Assembly (NCBI RefSeq): GCF_013385425.1
Contig: NZ_JACAQA010000018.1
Location: 186,001-250,000 of the forward strand
Direction of reading: 5' to 3'
DNA: 64,000 nucleotides
From: Pseudomonas gingeri
Lineage (GTDB): Bacteria; Pseudomonadota; Gammaproteobacteria; Pseudomonadales; Pseudomonadaceae
Below the pieces are notes generated by a model. That model did not search any database, was not told the DNA's origin, and worked only from the letters and a program-made list of their open reading frames with translations. How positions within the stretch are numbered: the stretch's first letter is position 1; the number at the start of each line of letters is the position of its first letter. This document shows positions 1 to 8,166 of the stretch, one piece after another. The translations under genes and the position numbers were made by a program.

Positions 1-21
1 GGGCTGAGGTTCTCGCTGTTC

Positions 22-134
22 TTGAGGGCCTCTTCGCGGGCAAGCTCCGCTCCCACAATATCGGCGTAGAACTCAAAATTCGTGTACAACCGAGGTCCTG
101 TGGGAGCGGAGCTTGCCCGCGAAGAGGCCCTCAA
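22..134. repeat. REP inverted pair (GTGGGAGCGGAGC family)
   Basis: Two copies of a pseudomonad REP face each other. The left arm (22-56) and right arm (100-134) are perfect 35-base reverse complements around a 43-base spacer. The core is GTGGGAGCGGAGCTTGCCCG. The pair lies just past the stop codon of the IclR gene, where it could act as a 3' mRNA stabiliser or terminator. Confidence 0.9.
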
Positions 135-164
135 ATCCACCCAAGATTTTCCAAGCTGAACCCC

Positions 165-1001
165 CTACTGTGCAGTACCAAATATCTGCGACGGTCGCCG
201 CAACAACGGATCAAACGGATTGATCCGTGGCCCGATCGCCGCGGCCTCGCGCTTGAGCAACTCCACCACCGTCGGCAGGCGATCCGGTCCCAGGCGGTCG
301 CTGATGGTGGCCACGCTCAACGCCGCCACCGCCCGGCCCTCGCGATCCAGGATCGGTACCGCCACCCCGGCCATGCCCTGCAGCACCCCGGTATTGCGAC
401 CGGCATACCCGAGCTTGCGCACATTCTCCACTTCCGAACGCAGCAGCACTTCGTCATACAGATGGAAATCCCGCAGTCGCGGCAGGTTGTAGCGGATCAC
501 CGTTTCCCGCTCCTCCTCCGGCAGGAAGGCGAGAATCGCCAAACTGCCCTGCCCCACCCCCAGGGCCACGCGCCCACCGATATCGCCGGTAAAGGTGCGG
601 ATCGGAAACGGTCCTTCGCTACGGTCCAGGCAGATCGCATCGAAGCCGCTACGGGCCAGGAGGAACAACGAGTCCCCCAGCGATGCCGACAAACGCAATA
701 ACGCCGGCCGCACCAGTTCACGCAGATTGCCGGTCTGCCCGGCCCGGGCCGCCAGGGCAAAAAAATCCAGGCTCAGGCGATAACGTTTGCTGCGCCCATC
801 CTGCTCGACCATGCCCTCGTCCACCAGGCTGCGCAGCAACCGATGCGTGGTCGGCTGGGACAAACCGACCCGTTCGGCCAACTGGGTCACCCGTTCACCA
901 CCCTCCGGCGTCTCCCCCAGGCTGCGCAACACGGCAAACAGACGAGACACCGCGCCGACACCCACTTCACTTTTCTTATCATTCCGTTCAGTGGAATCCA
1001 T
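165..1001 (-). CDS. IclR-family transcriptional regulator
   Basis: The product is 278 aa, normal for IclR proteins. An N-terminal winged helix-turn-helix (about residues 18-80, including SQPTTHRLLRSL) is followed by the IclR effector-binding domain, whose end carries the typical VAALSVATISDRLG stretch. I start at the ATG at 1001; a GTG lies two codons upstream. The gene is divergent from the ABC transporter/dehydrogenase operon beginning at 1248, and the 240-base gap contains inverted repeats suited to an IclR dimer. From its position it most likely controls that operon in response to the imported compound or a breakdown product. Effector identity cannot be read from sequence. Confidence 0.93.
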   Translation of the reverse strand: MDSTERNDKKSEVGVGAVSRLFAVLRSLGETPEGGERVTQLAERVGLSQPTTHRLLRSLVDEGMVEQDGRSKRYRLSLDFFALAARAGQTGNLRELVRPALLRLSASLGDSLFLLARSGFDAICLDRSEGPFPIRTFTGDIGGRVALGVGQGSLAILAFLPEEERETVIRYNLPRLRDFHLYDEVLLRSEVENVRKLGYAGRNTGVLQGMAGVAVPILDREGRAVAALSVATISDRLGPDRLPTVVELLKREAAAIGPRINPFDPLLRRPSQIFGTAQ

Positions 1002-1033
1002 TATCACTTTTCTCGACTGTAAATTTATTCAAT

Positions 1034-1074
1034 GAATGAAAGTGAAAATAATCATTCTTTCAGTGAAATTCACT
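1034..1074. promoter_or_regulatory. candidate IclR operator region
   Basis: Between the divergent IclR gene and the transporter operon lie two dyads: GAATGA (1034-1039) mirrored by TCATTC (1052-1057), and AGTGAAATTCACT (1062-1074), a 6-1-6 palindrome. The surrounding 50 bases are strongly AT-rich compared with the rest of the window. That this is the regulator's binding site is inferred from position and symmetry. Confidence 0.45.
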
Positions 1075-1247
1075 CTTTCGCACATCCTAGGCTTCGTCCT
1101 ACTCTGCGTCCACAAGGGGCGATTCGAACAACACCGGTAGCCGACACAGGTCGAGCACCACGCACCCCGGCAATACCCTTTCGTCTCTGCCCATGACAAA
1201 AAAGTGCGCCCCCGGCGTACACAACAACACACAGGTGGAACGCAGTT

Positions 1248-2276
1248 ATGGCCTTTCTACGACTTGAAGGCGTGTGCAAGCGTTATGGCGAGATCGAAGC
1301 CGTAGTCGCCACGCATCTCTCGGTGGACAAGGGCGAGTTCGTCTCGCTGCTCGGTCCCTCCGGTTGCGGCAAGACCACGACCCTGCAAATGATCGCCGGC
1401 TTCGTCGAAGTCAGCGCCGGCGCGATTCTTCTCGACAACCGCGATATCACCCACGCCAAGCCCAGCAGTCGCGGCCTCGGTGTGGTATTCCAGAGCTACG
1501 CGCTGTTTCCCCATATGAGTGTCGAGGACAACGTCGCCTTCGGCCTGCGCATGCGCAAGGTACCGGCCGCCGAAGTGCGCAAGCGGGTGGCGACGGTGTT
1601 GCAGCTGGTGCGCCTGCACCAGCACGCCGAGCGTTATCCGCGCGAACTGTCCGGCGGCCAGCGCCAGCGGGTCGCCCTGGCCCGGGCCCTGGTGATCGAA
1701 CCGCCGGTGCTGTTGCTCGATGAACCGCTGTCCAACCTCGACGCCAATCTGCGCGAAGAGATGCAGTTCGAGATTCGCCGCATCCAGCGCGAAGTCGGTA
1801 TCACCACCCTGATGGTCACCCACGACCAGGCCGAAGCGCTGTCCATCAGCGACCGCGTGGTGGTAATGCAGGCCGGGCGCATCACCCAGATCGACGAACC
1901 CTACAAACTCTACGAACACCCGCGCACGCGCTTTATTTCCGGCTTCGTCGGCAAGGCCAACCTACTACCGGGAGACCGCGATGCCAGTGGTTGCCCGCAA
2001 GTGCGGCAACTGCCGGGCGAAGGCGAATTGACCCTGAGCCTGCGCCCGGAAAAGATCGACCTGCTGGCCGCGGGTAGCGGACGTCTGCCCGGCAAAATCC
2101 TCAGCCGGTTCTTTCTCGGCAGCCAGTGGCTGTACCGGATCGACACCGCCATCGGCGAGATCACGGTGGTGCGCCGCAATGACGGTTCGGCACCGCTGAA
2201 CGAAGGCACGGCGGTGGGCCTGGATTGGCCGGCCGAGCTGCTGCGGGTGCTGGAGCACGGCGAGGTGCCGGCATGA
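1248..2276 (+). CDS. ABC transporter ATP-binding protein, polyamine (PotA) type
   Basis: This 342-aa cytoplasmic ATPase would energise the importer formed with the two permeases that follow and the binding protein at 6797. Visible motifs are Walker A (GPSGCGKTTTL, near residue 38), the Q-loop region VVFQSYALFPHM, the ABC signature LSGGQRQRVALARAL, Walker B (VLLLDEPLSNLDA) and the H-loop (MVTHDQAEAL). A C-terminal TOBE-like domain of about 100 residues follows, as in PotA/FbpC ATPases. It is the first gene of the operon, and its stop overlaps the next start (ATGA at 2273). Family and role are clear; the substrate is not. Confidence 0.93.
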   Translation: MAFLRLEGVCKRYGEIEAVVATHLSVDKGEFVSLLGPSGCGKTTTLQMIAGFVEVSAGAILLDNRDITHAKPSSRGLGVVFQSYALFPHMSVEDNVAFGLRMRKVPAAEVRKRVATVLQLVRLHQHAERYPRELSGGQRQRVALARALVIEPPVLLLDEPLSNLDANLREEMQFEIRRIQREVGITTLMVTHDQAEALSISDRVVVMQAGRITQIDEPYKLYEHPRTRFISGFVGKANLLPGDRDASGCPQVRQLPGEGELTLSLRPEKIDLLAAGSGRLPGKILSRFFLGSQWLYRIDTAIGEITVVRRNDGSAPLNEGTAVGLDWPAELLRVLEHGEVPA

Positions 2277-3148
2277 ACCTGCTCGCGCGGATGCGCCAGG
2301 GGCGCCGTGGCTACCTGTTGTCGGCGCCGGCCCTGCTGCTCTACCTCGGCCTGCTGATCCTGCCGCTGGGCCTGACCGCCGTGCTGTCGTTCAACGTCTT
2401 CGATTACCAGACCGGGGTCAAAAACCACGCCTACACCCTGGAACACTACGGCCTGCTGTTCAGCGATCCGTACTTCTATGAAATCTTCCTGCGGACCTTC
2501 TGGATCAGCGGCCTGACCACCCTGCTCTGCGTGCTGATCGGGGTGCCCGAAGCCTACATCCTCAGCCGCATGGGCACACCCTGGCGCTCGATCTTCCTGA
2601 TCCTGATCCTCACCCCGTTGCTGATTTCGGTGGTGGTCCGGGCTTTCGGCTGGAGCCTGCTGCTGGGTGCCGACGGCCTGGTCAACCAGAGCCTGCAAGC
2701 CTTCGGCCTGGCGCCGATGAAACTGCTCTACACGCCGTTCGCGGTGGTGATCGCCCTGGTCCACGTGATGTTGCCGTTCATGATCATTCCGGTCTGGACC
2801 TCGCTGCAAAAGCTCGATCCGGCCGCCGAACAGGCCGCGCTGTCCCTCGGTGCCAGCCACACCACGGTGATGCGCCTGGTGGTGTTGCCGCAGGTGATGC
2901 CCGGGGTGCTGTCCGGCACGCTGATCGTGTTCGGCCTGTCCGCCAGTTCCTTCGCGATTCCCGGCCTGCTCGGCGGACGCCGGCTGAAGATGGTCGCGAC
3001 CCTGGTCTACGACCAGTACCTCTCGGAACTCAACTGGCCGATGGGCGCGGCGATTGCCGTGGTGCTGTTGCTGCTCAACCTGCTGATCATGTTGTCGTGG
3101 AACCGGATGATCGAGCGTCGCTACAAAAAATCCCTGGGGGCCGCGTAA
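2273..3148 (+). CDS. ABC transporter permease, PotB type
   Basis: This is a 291-aa inner-membrane protein with about six hydrophobic segments. The cytoplasmic-loop EAA motif (EQAALSLGASHTTVMRLVVLP, near residues 185-205) contacts the ATPase. I start at the ATG overlapping the previous stop; the frame stays open upstream, but those residues belong to the preceding gene's sequence. The following permease starts directly after this stop codon, so the two membrane subunits are translationally coupled. It belongs to the spermidine/putrescine-type BPD transport family; the substrate is unknown. Confidence 0.92.
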   Translation: MNLLARMRQGRRGYLLSAPALLLYLGLLILPLGLTAVLSFNVFDYQTGVKNHAYTLEHYGLLFSDPYFYEIFLRTFWISGLTTLLCVLIGVPEAYILSRMGTPWRSIFLILILTPLLISVVVRAFGWSLLLGADGLVNQSLQAFGLAPMKLLYTPFAVVIALVHVMLPFMIIPVWTSLQKLDPAAEQAALSLGASHTTVMRLVVLPQVMPGVLSGTLIVFGLSASSFAIPGLLGGRRLKMVATLVYDQYLSELNWPMGAAIAVVLLLLNLLIMLSWNRMIERRYKKSLGAA

Positions 3149-3943
3149 ATGTCCAGAAACGGCCCGTTGGCCCTGCTGTTCCATAGCCTGATCGTGGTGT
3201 TCATGATGGCGCCGCTGGTGGTGGTGTGCCTGGTGGCCTTCACCCCGGAAAACACCCTGAGCCTGCCGACCACGCACTTCTCGCTGCGCTGGTTCCGCGC
3301 GGTGTTCGAACGCGCGGATTTTGTCCAGGCGTTCTACAACAGCCTGATCCTGGCCTTCAGCGCCGCCAGCCTGGCGACCCTGATCGCGGTCCCGGCGGCC
3401 CTGGCGATGACCCGTCATCAGTTTCCCGGGCGGGATTTTCTCAATGGCCTGTTTCTCTCGCCGATCATCATTCCGCACCTGGTGCTCGGGGTCGCCTTGT
3501 TGCGCCTGTTCGCCCTGATGGGGGTCAACGGCAGCTTCGCCTGGCTGATCGCCGCCCATGTGCTGGTGATCACGCCTTATGTGCTGCGCCTGGTACTGGC
3601 CGCCGCCATCGGCATGGACCGTAGCGCCGAGCAAGCCGCCGAATCCCTGGGGGCCGGGCGCTTCACGCTGTTCCGCCAGATCACCCTGCCGATGATCCTC
3701 CCCGGCGTGGCCGGTGGTTGGCTGCTGGCGTTCATCAACAGCTTCGACGAAGTGACGCTGTCGATCTTCGTCACCTCCCCCTCGACCCAGACCCTGCCGG
3801 TGCGCATGTACGTGTACGCCACCGAATCCATCGATCCGATGATGGCGGCGGTCTCGGCCCTGGTGATCGCGCTGACCGCGCTGACGATGATTCTGCTCGA
3901 CCGGGTCTATGGCCTGGACCGGGTACTGGTAGGCAAACAATGA
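3149..3943 (+). CDS. ABC transporter permease, PotC type
   Basis: This 264-aa second membrane subunit has about six transmembrane segments and the EAA loop EQAAESLGAGRFTLFRQITLP near residues 155-175. The start codon abuts the stop codon of the PotB-type gene. With that protein it forms the channel of a type I importer, fed by the binding protein encoded at the end of the operon. The 2Fe-2S gene begins seven bases after its stop, so transport and catabolic genes are transcribed together. Confidence 0.92.
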   Translation: MSRNGPLALLFHSLIVVFMMAPLVVVCLVAFTPENTLSLPTTHFSLRWFRAVFERADFVQAFYNSLILAFSAASLATLIAVPAALAMTRHQFPGRDFLNGLFLSPIIIPHLVLGVALLRLFALMGVNGSFAWLIAAHVLVITPYVLRLVLAAAIGMDRSAEQAAESLGAGRFTLFRQITLPMILPGVAGGWLLAFINSFDEVTLSIFVTSPSTQTLPVRMYVYATESIDPMMAAVSALVIALTALTMILLDRVYGLDRVLVGKQ

Positions 3944-3950
3944 GGCCGAC

Positions 3951-4241
3951 ATGGCGCTGCTGACACGACTGGCCGAAGGCGATCGCCCGGCCCTGGACTT
4001 TACCCTCGACGGCGAACCGGCCAGCGGATTGCAGGGCGATACCCTGCTGACCGCGCTGCTGACCGCCGGTGAATATCTGCGCCACAGCGACTTCAGTGGC
4101 GAACCCCGTGCCGGGTTCTGCCTGATGGGCGCTTGCCAGGATTGCTGGGTCAGGCTGGCCGACGGGCGCCGGGTGCGCGCCTGTTCGACGATGCTCGAAG
4201 CCGGGCAGCAGGTGAGTCGGGAAGGGAGAAAGCCAGCATGA
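3951..4241 (+). CDS. (2Fe-2S)-binding subunit of an HcnA-like amine dehydrogenase
   Basis: This 96-aa protein is a single plant-type ferredoxin fold. The cluster ligands form the pattern C-x4-C-x2-C-x12-C (GFCLMGACQDCWV ... RAC, residues about 49-75). Length and position match the small subunit of heterotrimeric enzymes such as HcnA of hydrogen cyanide synthase, the opine oxidases and D-hydroxyproline dehydrogenase. It would pass electrons between the two flavoproteins encoded next. Because the flanking genes encode an importer, I infer catabolism of an imported amine or N-substituted amino acid rather than cyanide production. Confidence 0.85.
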   Translation: MALLTRLAEGDRPALDFTLDGEPASGLQGDTLLTALLTAGEYLRHSDFSGEPRAGFCLMGACQDCWVRLADGRRVRACSTMLEAGQQVSREGRKPA

Positions 4242-4295
4242 CCCGCACGTCGGTAAAAGGCCGTGGCATTTTTTCCAGAAGACGGCGGGTCGAGC

Positions 4296-5651
4296 ATGTC
4301 TGAGATAGTGATCGTCGGTGCCGGACCGGCCGGTATCCGCGCCGCACAAACCCTGGTTGCCCATGGCCTGCGCCCCTGCCTGCTGGATGAAGCCGCACGC
4401 GGCGGCGGGCAGATCTATCGCCGTCAACCGGAGAACTTCCGCCGTTCTCCGGTGAAACTCTATGGGTTCGAAGCCCGCAAGGCGGTAGCGATTCACCAGA
4501 CCCTGGACCGTCTGCGCGAACAACTCGACTACCGGCCCGACACACTGGTGTGGAATGCCGAAGACGGCGCCCTCGACACCTTGCAGCAAGGCCGTGCCGG
4601 GCGCCTGGACTACACGAAGGTGATCGTCGCCACAGGCGCCACCGACCGGGTGTTGCCGATCCCCGGCTGGACCTTGCCCGGTGCCTACAGTCTCGGTGCC
4701 GCGCAGATTGCCCTGAAATACCAGGGCTGTGCCATCGGCCAACGGGTGGTGTTCGCCGGCAGCGGACCGCTGCTGTACCTGGTGGCCTACCAATACGCCA
4801 AGGCCGGGGCCAAGGTGGTCGCGGTGCTCGACAGCACGCCGTTCAGCGCCCAGTGCCGCGCCCTGCCCGGTTTGCTCAGGCAGCCACTGACCCTCGCCAA
4901 GGGCCTGTACTACCGCGGTTGGCTGACGGCCCACGGTATCCCGGTACATCAGGACGCCCATCTGCAACAGATTGACGGCGAACAACGCGTGCAGTCGTTG
5001 CGCTGGCGCCAGGGCAAACGCCTGCGCTCGCTTGACTGCGACGCACTGGCCTTCGCCCACGGGCTGCGCAGCGAAACCCAATTGGCCGATCTGCTCGGCT
5101 GTCGTTTCGCCTGGAACCCCTTGAACCGCGCCTGGCTGCCGGAGCGCGATAGCGCCGGGCGTAGCAGTGTGGCGGGGGTTTACCTGGCCGGTGATGGCGC
5201 TGGAATCATGGGCGCCGATGCGGCGGAAATGGCCGGCGAGCGCGCCGCCCTGGCCCTGCTGGAAGACCTGGGACGCGCCGTCGATCCCCATCGAATAGCG
5301 TTTCTGGAGAGCCAACTGCAACGTATCGATGGCTTCCGCCAAGGCTTGGAACAGGCCTTCCCCTTCCCCGAGCGCTGGGCGGCGAACGTCCCTGACACGC
5401 TGATGCTGTGCCGCTGCGAGGAAGTCAGCGTCGGCGAGGTGCGTGCGGTGGTCCGCGAAGGCCACTGGGAAATCAATCGGGTCAAGGCCCATTGCCGGGT
5501 CGGCATGGGCCGCTGCCAGGGGCGGATCTGCGGCGCGGCGACAGCGGAAATCATTGCCTGTGAAAGCGGCCTGGCCCTGGACAGTATTGGCCGTCTGCGG
5601 GCCCAGGCGCCGATCAAGCCGCTGCCGTTCGGCGTGGAGGTCGCACCATGA
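4296..5651 (+). CDS. HcnB/opine-oxidase-like FAD/NAD(P)-binding subunit
   Basis: The product is 451 aa. It opens with the dinucleotide-binding motif VGAGPAGIRAA (residues 6-16), has a central second nucleotide-binding region (FAGSGPLLYLVAYQYAKAG) and an FAD-binding GVYLAGDGAGIMGAD, and ends in a BFD-like [2Fe-2S] domain (LCRCEEVS ... CRVGMGRCQGRICG). That order is typical of the alpha subunits of HcnABC/OoxAB-type dehydrogenases. I choose the ATG at 4296 because it places the Rossmann motif at the N-terminus; an in-frame GTG exists at 4263. A 21-codon open frame (4238-4303) bridges the previous stop and this start. The stop overlaps the next gene's ATG (ATGA at 5648). Confidence 0.88.
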   Translation: MSEIVIVGAGPAGIRAAQTLVAHGLRPCLLDEAARGGGQIYRRQPENFRRSPVKLYGFEARKAVAIHQTLDRLREQLDYRPDTLVWNAEDGALDTLQQGRAGRLDYTKVIVATGATDRVLPIPGWTLPGAYSLGAAQIALKYQGCAIGQRVVFAGSGPLLYLVAYQYAKAGAKVVAVLDSTPFSAQCRALPGLLRQPLTLAKGLYYRGWLTAHGIPVHQDAHLQQIDGEQRVQSLRWRQGKRLRSLDCDALAFAHGLRSETQLADLLGCRFAWNPLNRAWLPERDSAGRSSVAGVYLAGDGAGIMGADAAEMAGERAALALLEDLGRAVDPHRIAFLESQLQRIDGFRQGLEQAFPFPERWAANVPDTLMLCRCEEVSVGEVRAVVREGHWEINRVKAHCRVGMGRCQGRICGAATAEIIACESGLALDSIGRLRAQAPIKPLPFGVEVAP

Positions 5652-6763
5652 TCGAAGTCGACGTAGTAATTCTCGGCGGCGGCATTGTCGGTGCTTCGGC
5701 GGCCCTCGCCTTGAGTCGCCAAGGCCGCAGCGTGGCGTTGCTGGAGCGGGACTTCTGCGGCTCGCATTCCAGCGGCGTGAACTACGGCGGTGTGCGCCGC
5801 CAGGGTCGGCCGCTGTCGCAGTTGCCGCTGTCCCAGCGTGCCCACGGGATCTGGGCTCGCCTGCCTGAGTTGATCGGCATCGACGGCGAATACCAGCGCT
5901 CGGGGCATCTCAAGCTGGCCCGCAGCCTCGACGACCTGGCCGCCCTGCAAGCCTATGCCGACAGCAGCCAGGGCTTCGGGCTCGATCTGCAAGTGCTTGA
6001 CCGCGAACAGTTGCACCGACGTTTTCCGTGGGTCGGCCAGGTCGCCGAGGGCGCGTCCTTCTGCCCCGACGACGGTCATGCCAACCCCCGGCTGGTCTCC
6101 CCGGCGTTTGCCCGGGCGGCTCGTCTGCTCGGCGCGACGGTGCTGGAACAGAGCGAAGTGACCCAGGTCGAGCACGACGGCCGAGGTTTTCTCCTGCGCA
6201 CGCAAAAGGGCCTCGAAGTCCGCGCGCCCTGGCTGCTCAATTGCGCCGGCGCCTGGGCCGGCGGACTCGCCGCACAGTTCGGTGAGGCGGTGCCGATGCA
6301 CTCCGGCCATCCGGCGATGCTGGTGACCGAGCCCTTGCCCCTGGTGATGGACGCCAGCACCGGTGTCGAGGGCGGTGGCATCTATGCCCGCCAGGTCAGT
6401 CGCGGCAACTGTGTATTGGGTGGCGGCCAGGGTTTTGCCCTCGACCACGCCCGTGCCCGACCGGGACAAAGCGCCGTGCTGGAGATTCTGCGCCAGGCCG
6501 TCGAGCTCTATCCGTTTCTGCAAGGGGCCCAGGCGATCCGCACCTGGAGCGGCACCGAAGGCTACCTGCCCGACCGCCAGCCGGTGATCGGCCCGAGCAG
6601 TACCCAACCCGGCCTGCTGCACGCCTTCGGTTTTGCCGGGGCGGGCTTCCAGATCGCTCCGGCGGTGGGTGAAGTCCTCGCCGAACTGGTGTGCCAGGGC
6701 CAGTCGTCGACGCCGATAGAAGCTTTTTCCATTACCCGTTTCCACGCCACTCCCGCCGTTTGA
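5648..6763 (+). CDS. FAD-dependent oxidoreductase (DAO family), HcnC-like catalytic subunit
   Basis: This 371-aa protein belongs to the D-amino-acid-oxidase/glycine-oxidase fold. The N-terminus carries the FAD motif VVILGGGIVGASAALAL, and the C-terminus has the matching GFAGAGFQIAPAVGEVLAELV. RTWSGTEGYLPDRQPVIGPS is the usual substrate-side region. As in HcnC and opine oxidase beta subunits, it probably oxidises a C-N bond and hands electrons to the other two subunits. It overlaps the upstream gene by four bases and is followed 33 bases later by the binding-protein gene. The substrate (D-amino acid, N-methyl amino acid, opine or similar) cannot be decided. Confidence 0.88.
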   Translation: MIEVDVVILGGGIVGASAALALSRQGRSVALLERDFCGSHSSGVNYGGVRRQGRPLSQLPLSQRAHGIWARLPELIGIDGEYQRSGHLKLARSLDDLAALQAYADSSQGFGLDLQVLDREQLHRRFPWVGQVAEGASFCPDDGHANPRLVSPAFARAARLLGATVLEQSEVTQVEHDGRGFLLRTQKGLEVRAPWLLNCAGAWAGGLAAQFGEAVPMHSGHPAMLVTEPLPLVMDASTGVEGGGIYARQVSRGNCVLGGGQGFALDHARARPGQSAVLEILRQAVELYPFLQGAQAIRTWSGTEGYLPDRQPVIGPSSTQPGLLHAFGFAGAGFQIAPAVGEVLAELVCQGQSSTPIEAFSITRFHATPAV

Positions 6764-6796
6764 GCGGGCCGTCAGAACCCAGAGGAAGATCGCGCC

Positions 6797-7849
6797 ATGA
6801 AGAAGACTCAACGCAATGCCCTGATCGGTTTGTCCTGCCTGCCTCTCATGGCCCTGCTGGGCGCCGCGCCGGCCCAGGCCGAGCCCACGCTGTACCTGGG
6901 CATGAACGGCGGGACCATGGAACGCTTGTACACCGACGAGGTGCTGCCGCCCTTCGAAAAGGCCAATCACGTCAAGGTAGTCATTGTGCCGGGCACCTCC
7001 GCCGACATCCTCGCCAAGGTCCAGGCGAGCAAGGACAATCCGCAGCTGCACGTGATCTTCCTCGATGACGGGATCATGTACCGGGCGATCTCCATGGGCC
7101 TGTGCAGCAAGCTCGAAGACAGCCCGACCCTGGCACAGATCCCGGCCAAGGGCCGGATCAAGGACCAGGCCGTGGCGGTCAGCCTGGGGGTGACCGGGCT
7201 GGCCTACAACACGCGGCTGTTCAAGGCCAAAGGCTGGGCCGCGCCGACCTCGTGGATGGACATGGCGGACAGCAAGTACAAGGACAAACTGGTGTTCCAG
7301 TCGATGTCGTCCTCGACCTTCGGCCTGCACGGTTTCCTGATGTTCAACCGGCTCCAGGGCGGCAGCGAGACCAATGTCGAACCGGGTTTCAAGGCCTGGC
7401 CGAACAGCGTGGGGCGTAATGTGCTGGAGTACATCCCGAGTTCGGCCAAGCTTTCGGAGATGGTCCAGACCGATGAAGCGGCACTGTTCCCGCTGACCCC
7501 GACCCAGGTTACCGCGCTCAAGCTCAAGGGCATCCCGGTGGAGTACGCGCAACCCAAGGAAGGCGCGGTGGTGCTGAACGTCGCCGAATGTGCGATCGCC
7601 AACAACACTGAGCCGGCGTTGGCGCAGAAACTCGCCGAGTTCCTCCTGACTCCCGAGGCCCAGGCGGCGGCGCTGGAAGATGGCGACCAGATCCCGTCCA
7701 ACCCCAACACCCCGACCACCGACAAGACCCGCGGCCAGGTCGAGGCCATGAAAAAATACCTGGACACCGCGGTGGCCATCGACTGGGATCAGGTCAACCT
7801 GCTGCGGCCTGAGTGGAACGCGCGCTGGAACCGCAGTATCGAGCGCTAG
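6797..7849 (+). CDS. ABC transporter periplasmic binding protein, polyamine (PotD) type
   Basis: The product is 350 aa with a clear Sec signal peptide (MKKTQRNALIGLSC... ending at AQA/EP, about 28 residues), followed by a family-1 extracellular solute-binding domain. An AGGAAG ribosome-binding site precedes the start. As the last gene of the operon it supplies the ligand-binding component of the importer encoded at 1248-3943. The placement of binding protein and dehydrogenase in one transcript suggests uptake and immediate oxidation of the same compound. Confidence 0.9.
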   Translation: MKKTQRNALIGLSCLPLMALLGAAPAQAEPTLYLGMNGGTMERLYTDEVLPPFEKANHVKVVIVPGTSADILAKVQASKDNPQLHVIFLDDGIMYRAISMGLCSKLEDSPTLAQIPAKGRIKDQAVAVSLGVTGLAYNTRLFKAKGWAAPTSWMDMADSKYKDKLVFQSMSSSTFGLHGFLMFNRLQGGSETNVEPGFKAWPNSVGRNVLEYIPSSAKLSEMVQTDEAALFPLTPTQVTALKLKGIPVEYAQPKEGAVVLNVAECAIANNTEPALAQKLAEFLLTPEAQAAALEDGDQIPSNPNTPTTDKTRGQVEAMKKYLDTAVAIDWDQVNLLRPEWNARWNRSIER

Positions 7850-7859
7850 ACCCCCCCCT

Positions 7860-8021
7860 TCAAAAACCCACATCCAGAATCACGTTGTCGGTGCAGGTCC
7901 CTGCCGACGGCGTGCTCTGGTCGGTGTAGACCCTCGAGCAACCCTTGGTGCCAGCCACCACAAATGCATCGTCGATGCACAAGGGACAATACCAAAACAA
8001 TAGAGCCTTCCAAGGCATCAT
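7860..8021 (-). other. possible 53-codon remnant in the 317-base gap 7850-8166
   Basis: The gap between the binding-protein gene and the AFG1-like gene holds one short open frame on the minus strand. It begins with tandem ATG codons at 8021, contains four cysteines (CPLC, KGCSR, GTCTDN) and ends DNVILDVGF. An AGGA lies directly against the first ATG, which is poor spacing. I do not recognise it. It could be the C-terminal scrap of a lost secreted protein, a small gene, or chance. Nothing else is visible in the gap. Confidence 0.2.
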
Positions 8022-8166
8022 TCCTGTTGGATAGTGGTTGCCTTGATTGAAGCGTCACGGTAAAACTTGAAACTGGTTAAAGATTAATCGATATGCCTTC
8101 ACGCCTTTTCTGATCTATCTGACGAATGAACTCGCTCCGGACCTTCATGCAAGGGGATTCTCTCCG

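Noticed and set aside
1910..4297. 795-codon open frame on the minus strand
   Set aside because: It lies antisense to the ABC permease genes, is rich in Q, H, G and R as GC-rich shadow frames are, and has no domain pattern. The plus-strand genes have clear motifs.
3951..6763. True hydrogen cyanide synthase hcnABC
   Set aside because: Subunit order and folds fit, but the genes are embedded in an importer operon under IclR control, which points to a catabolic dehydrogenase of the same superfamily.
5180..7873. 897-codon open frame on the minus strand
   Set aside because: It covers three well-supported plus-strand genes and shows only low-complexity composition; a shadow of high-GC third positions.
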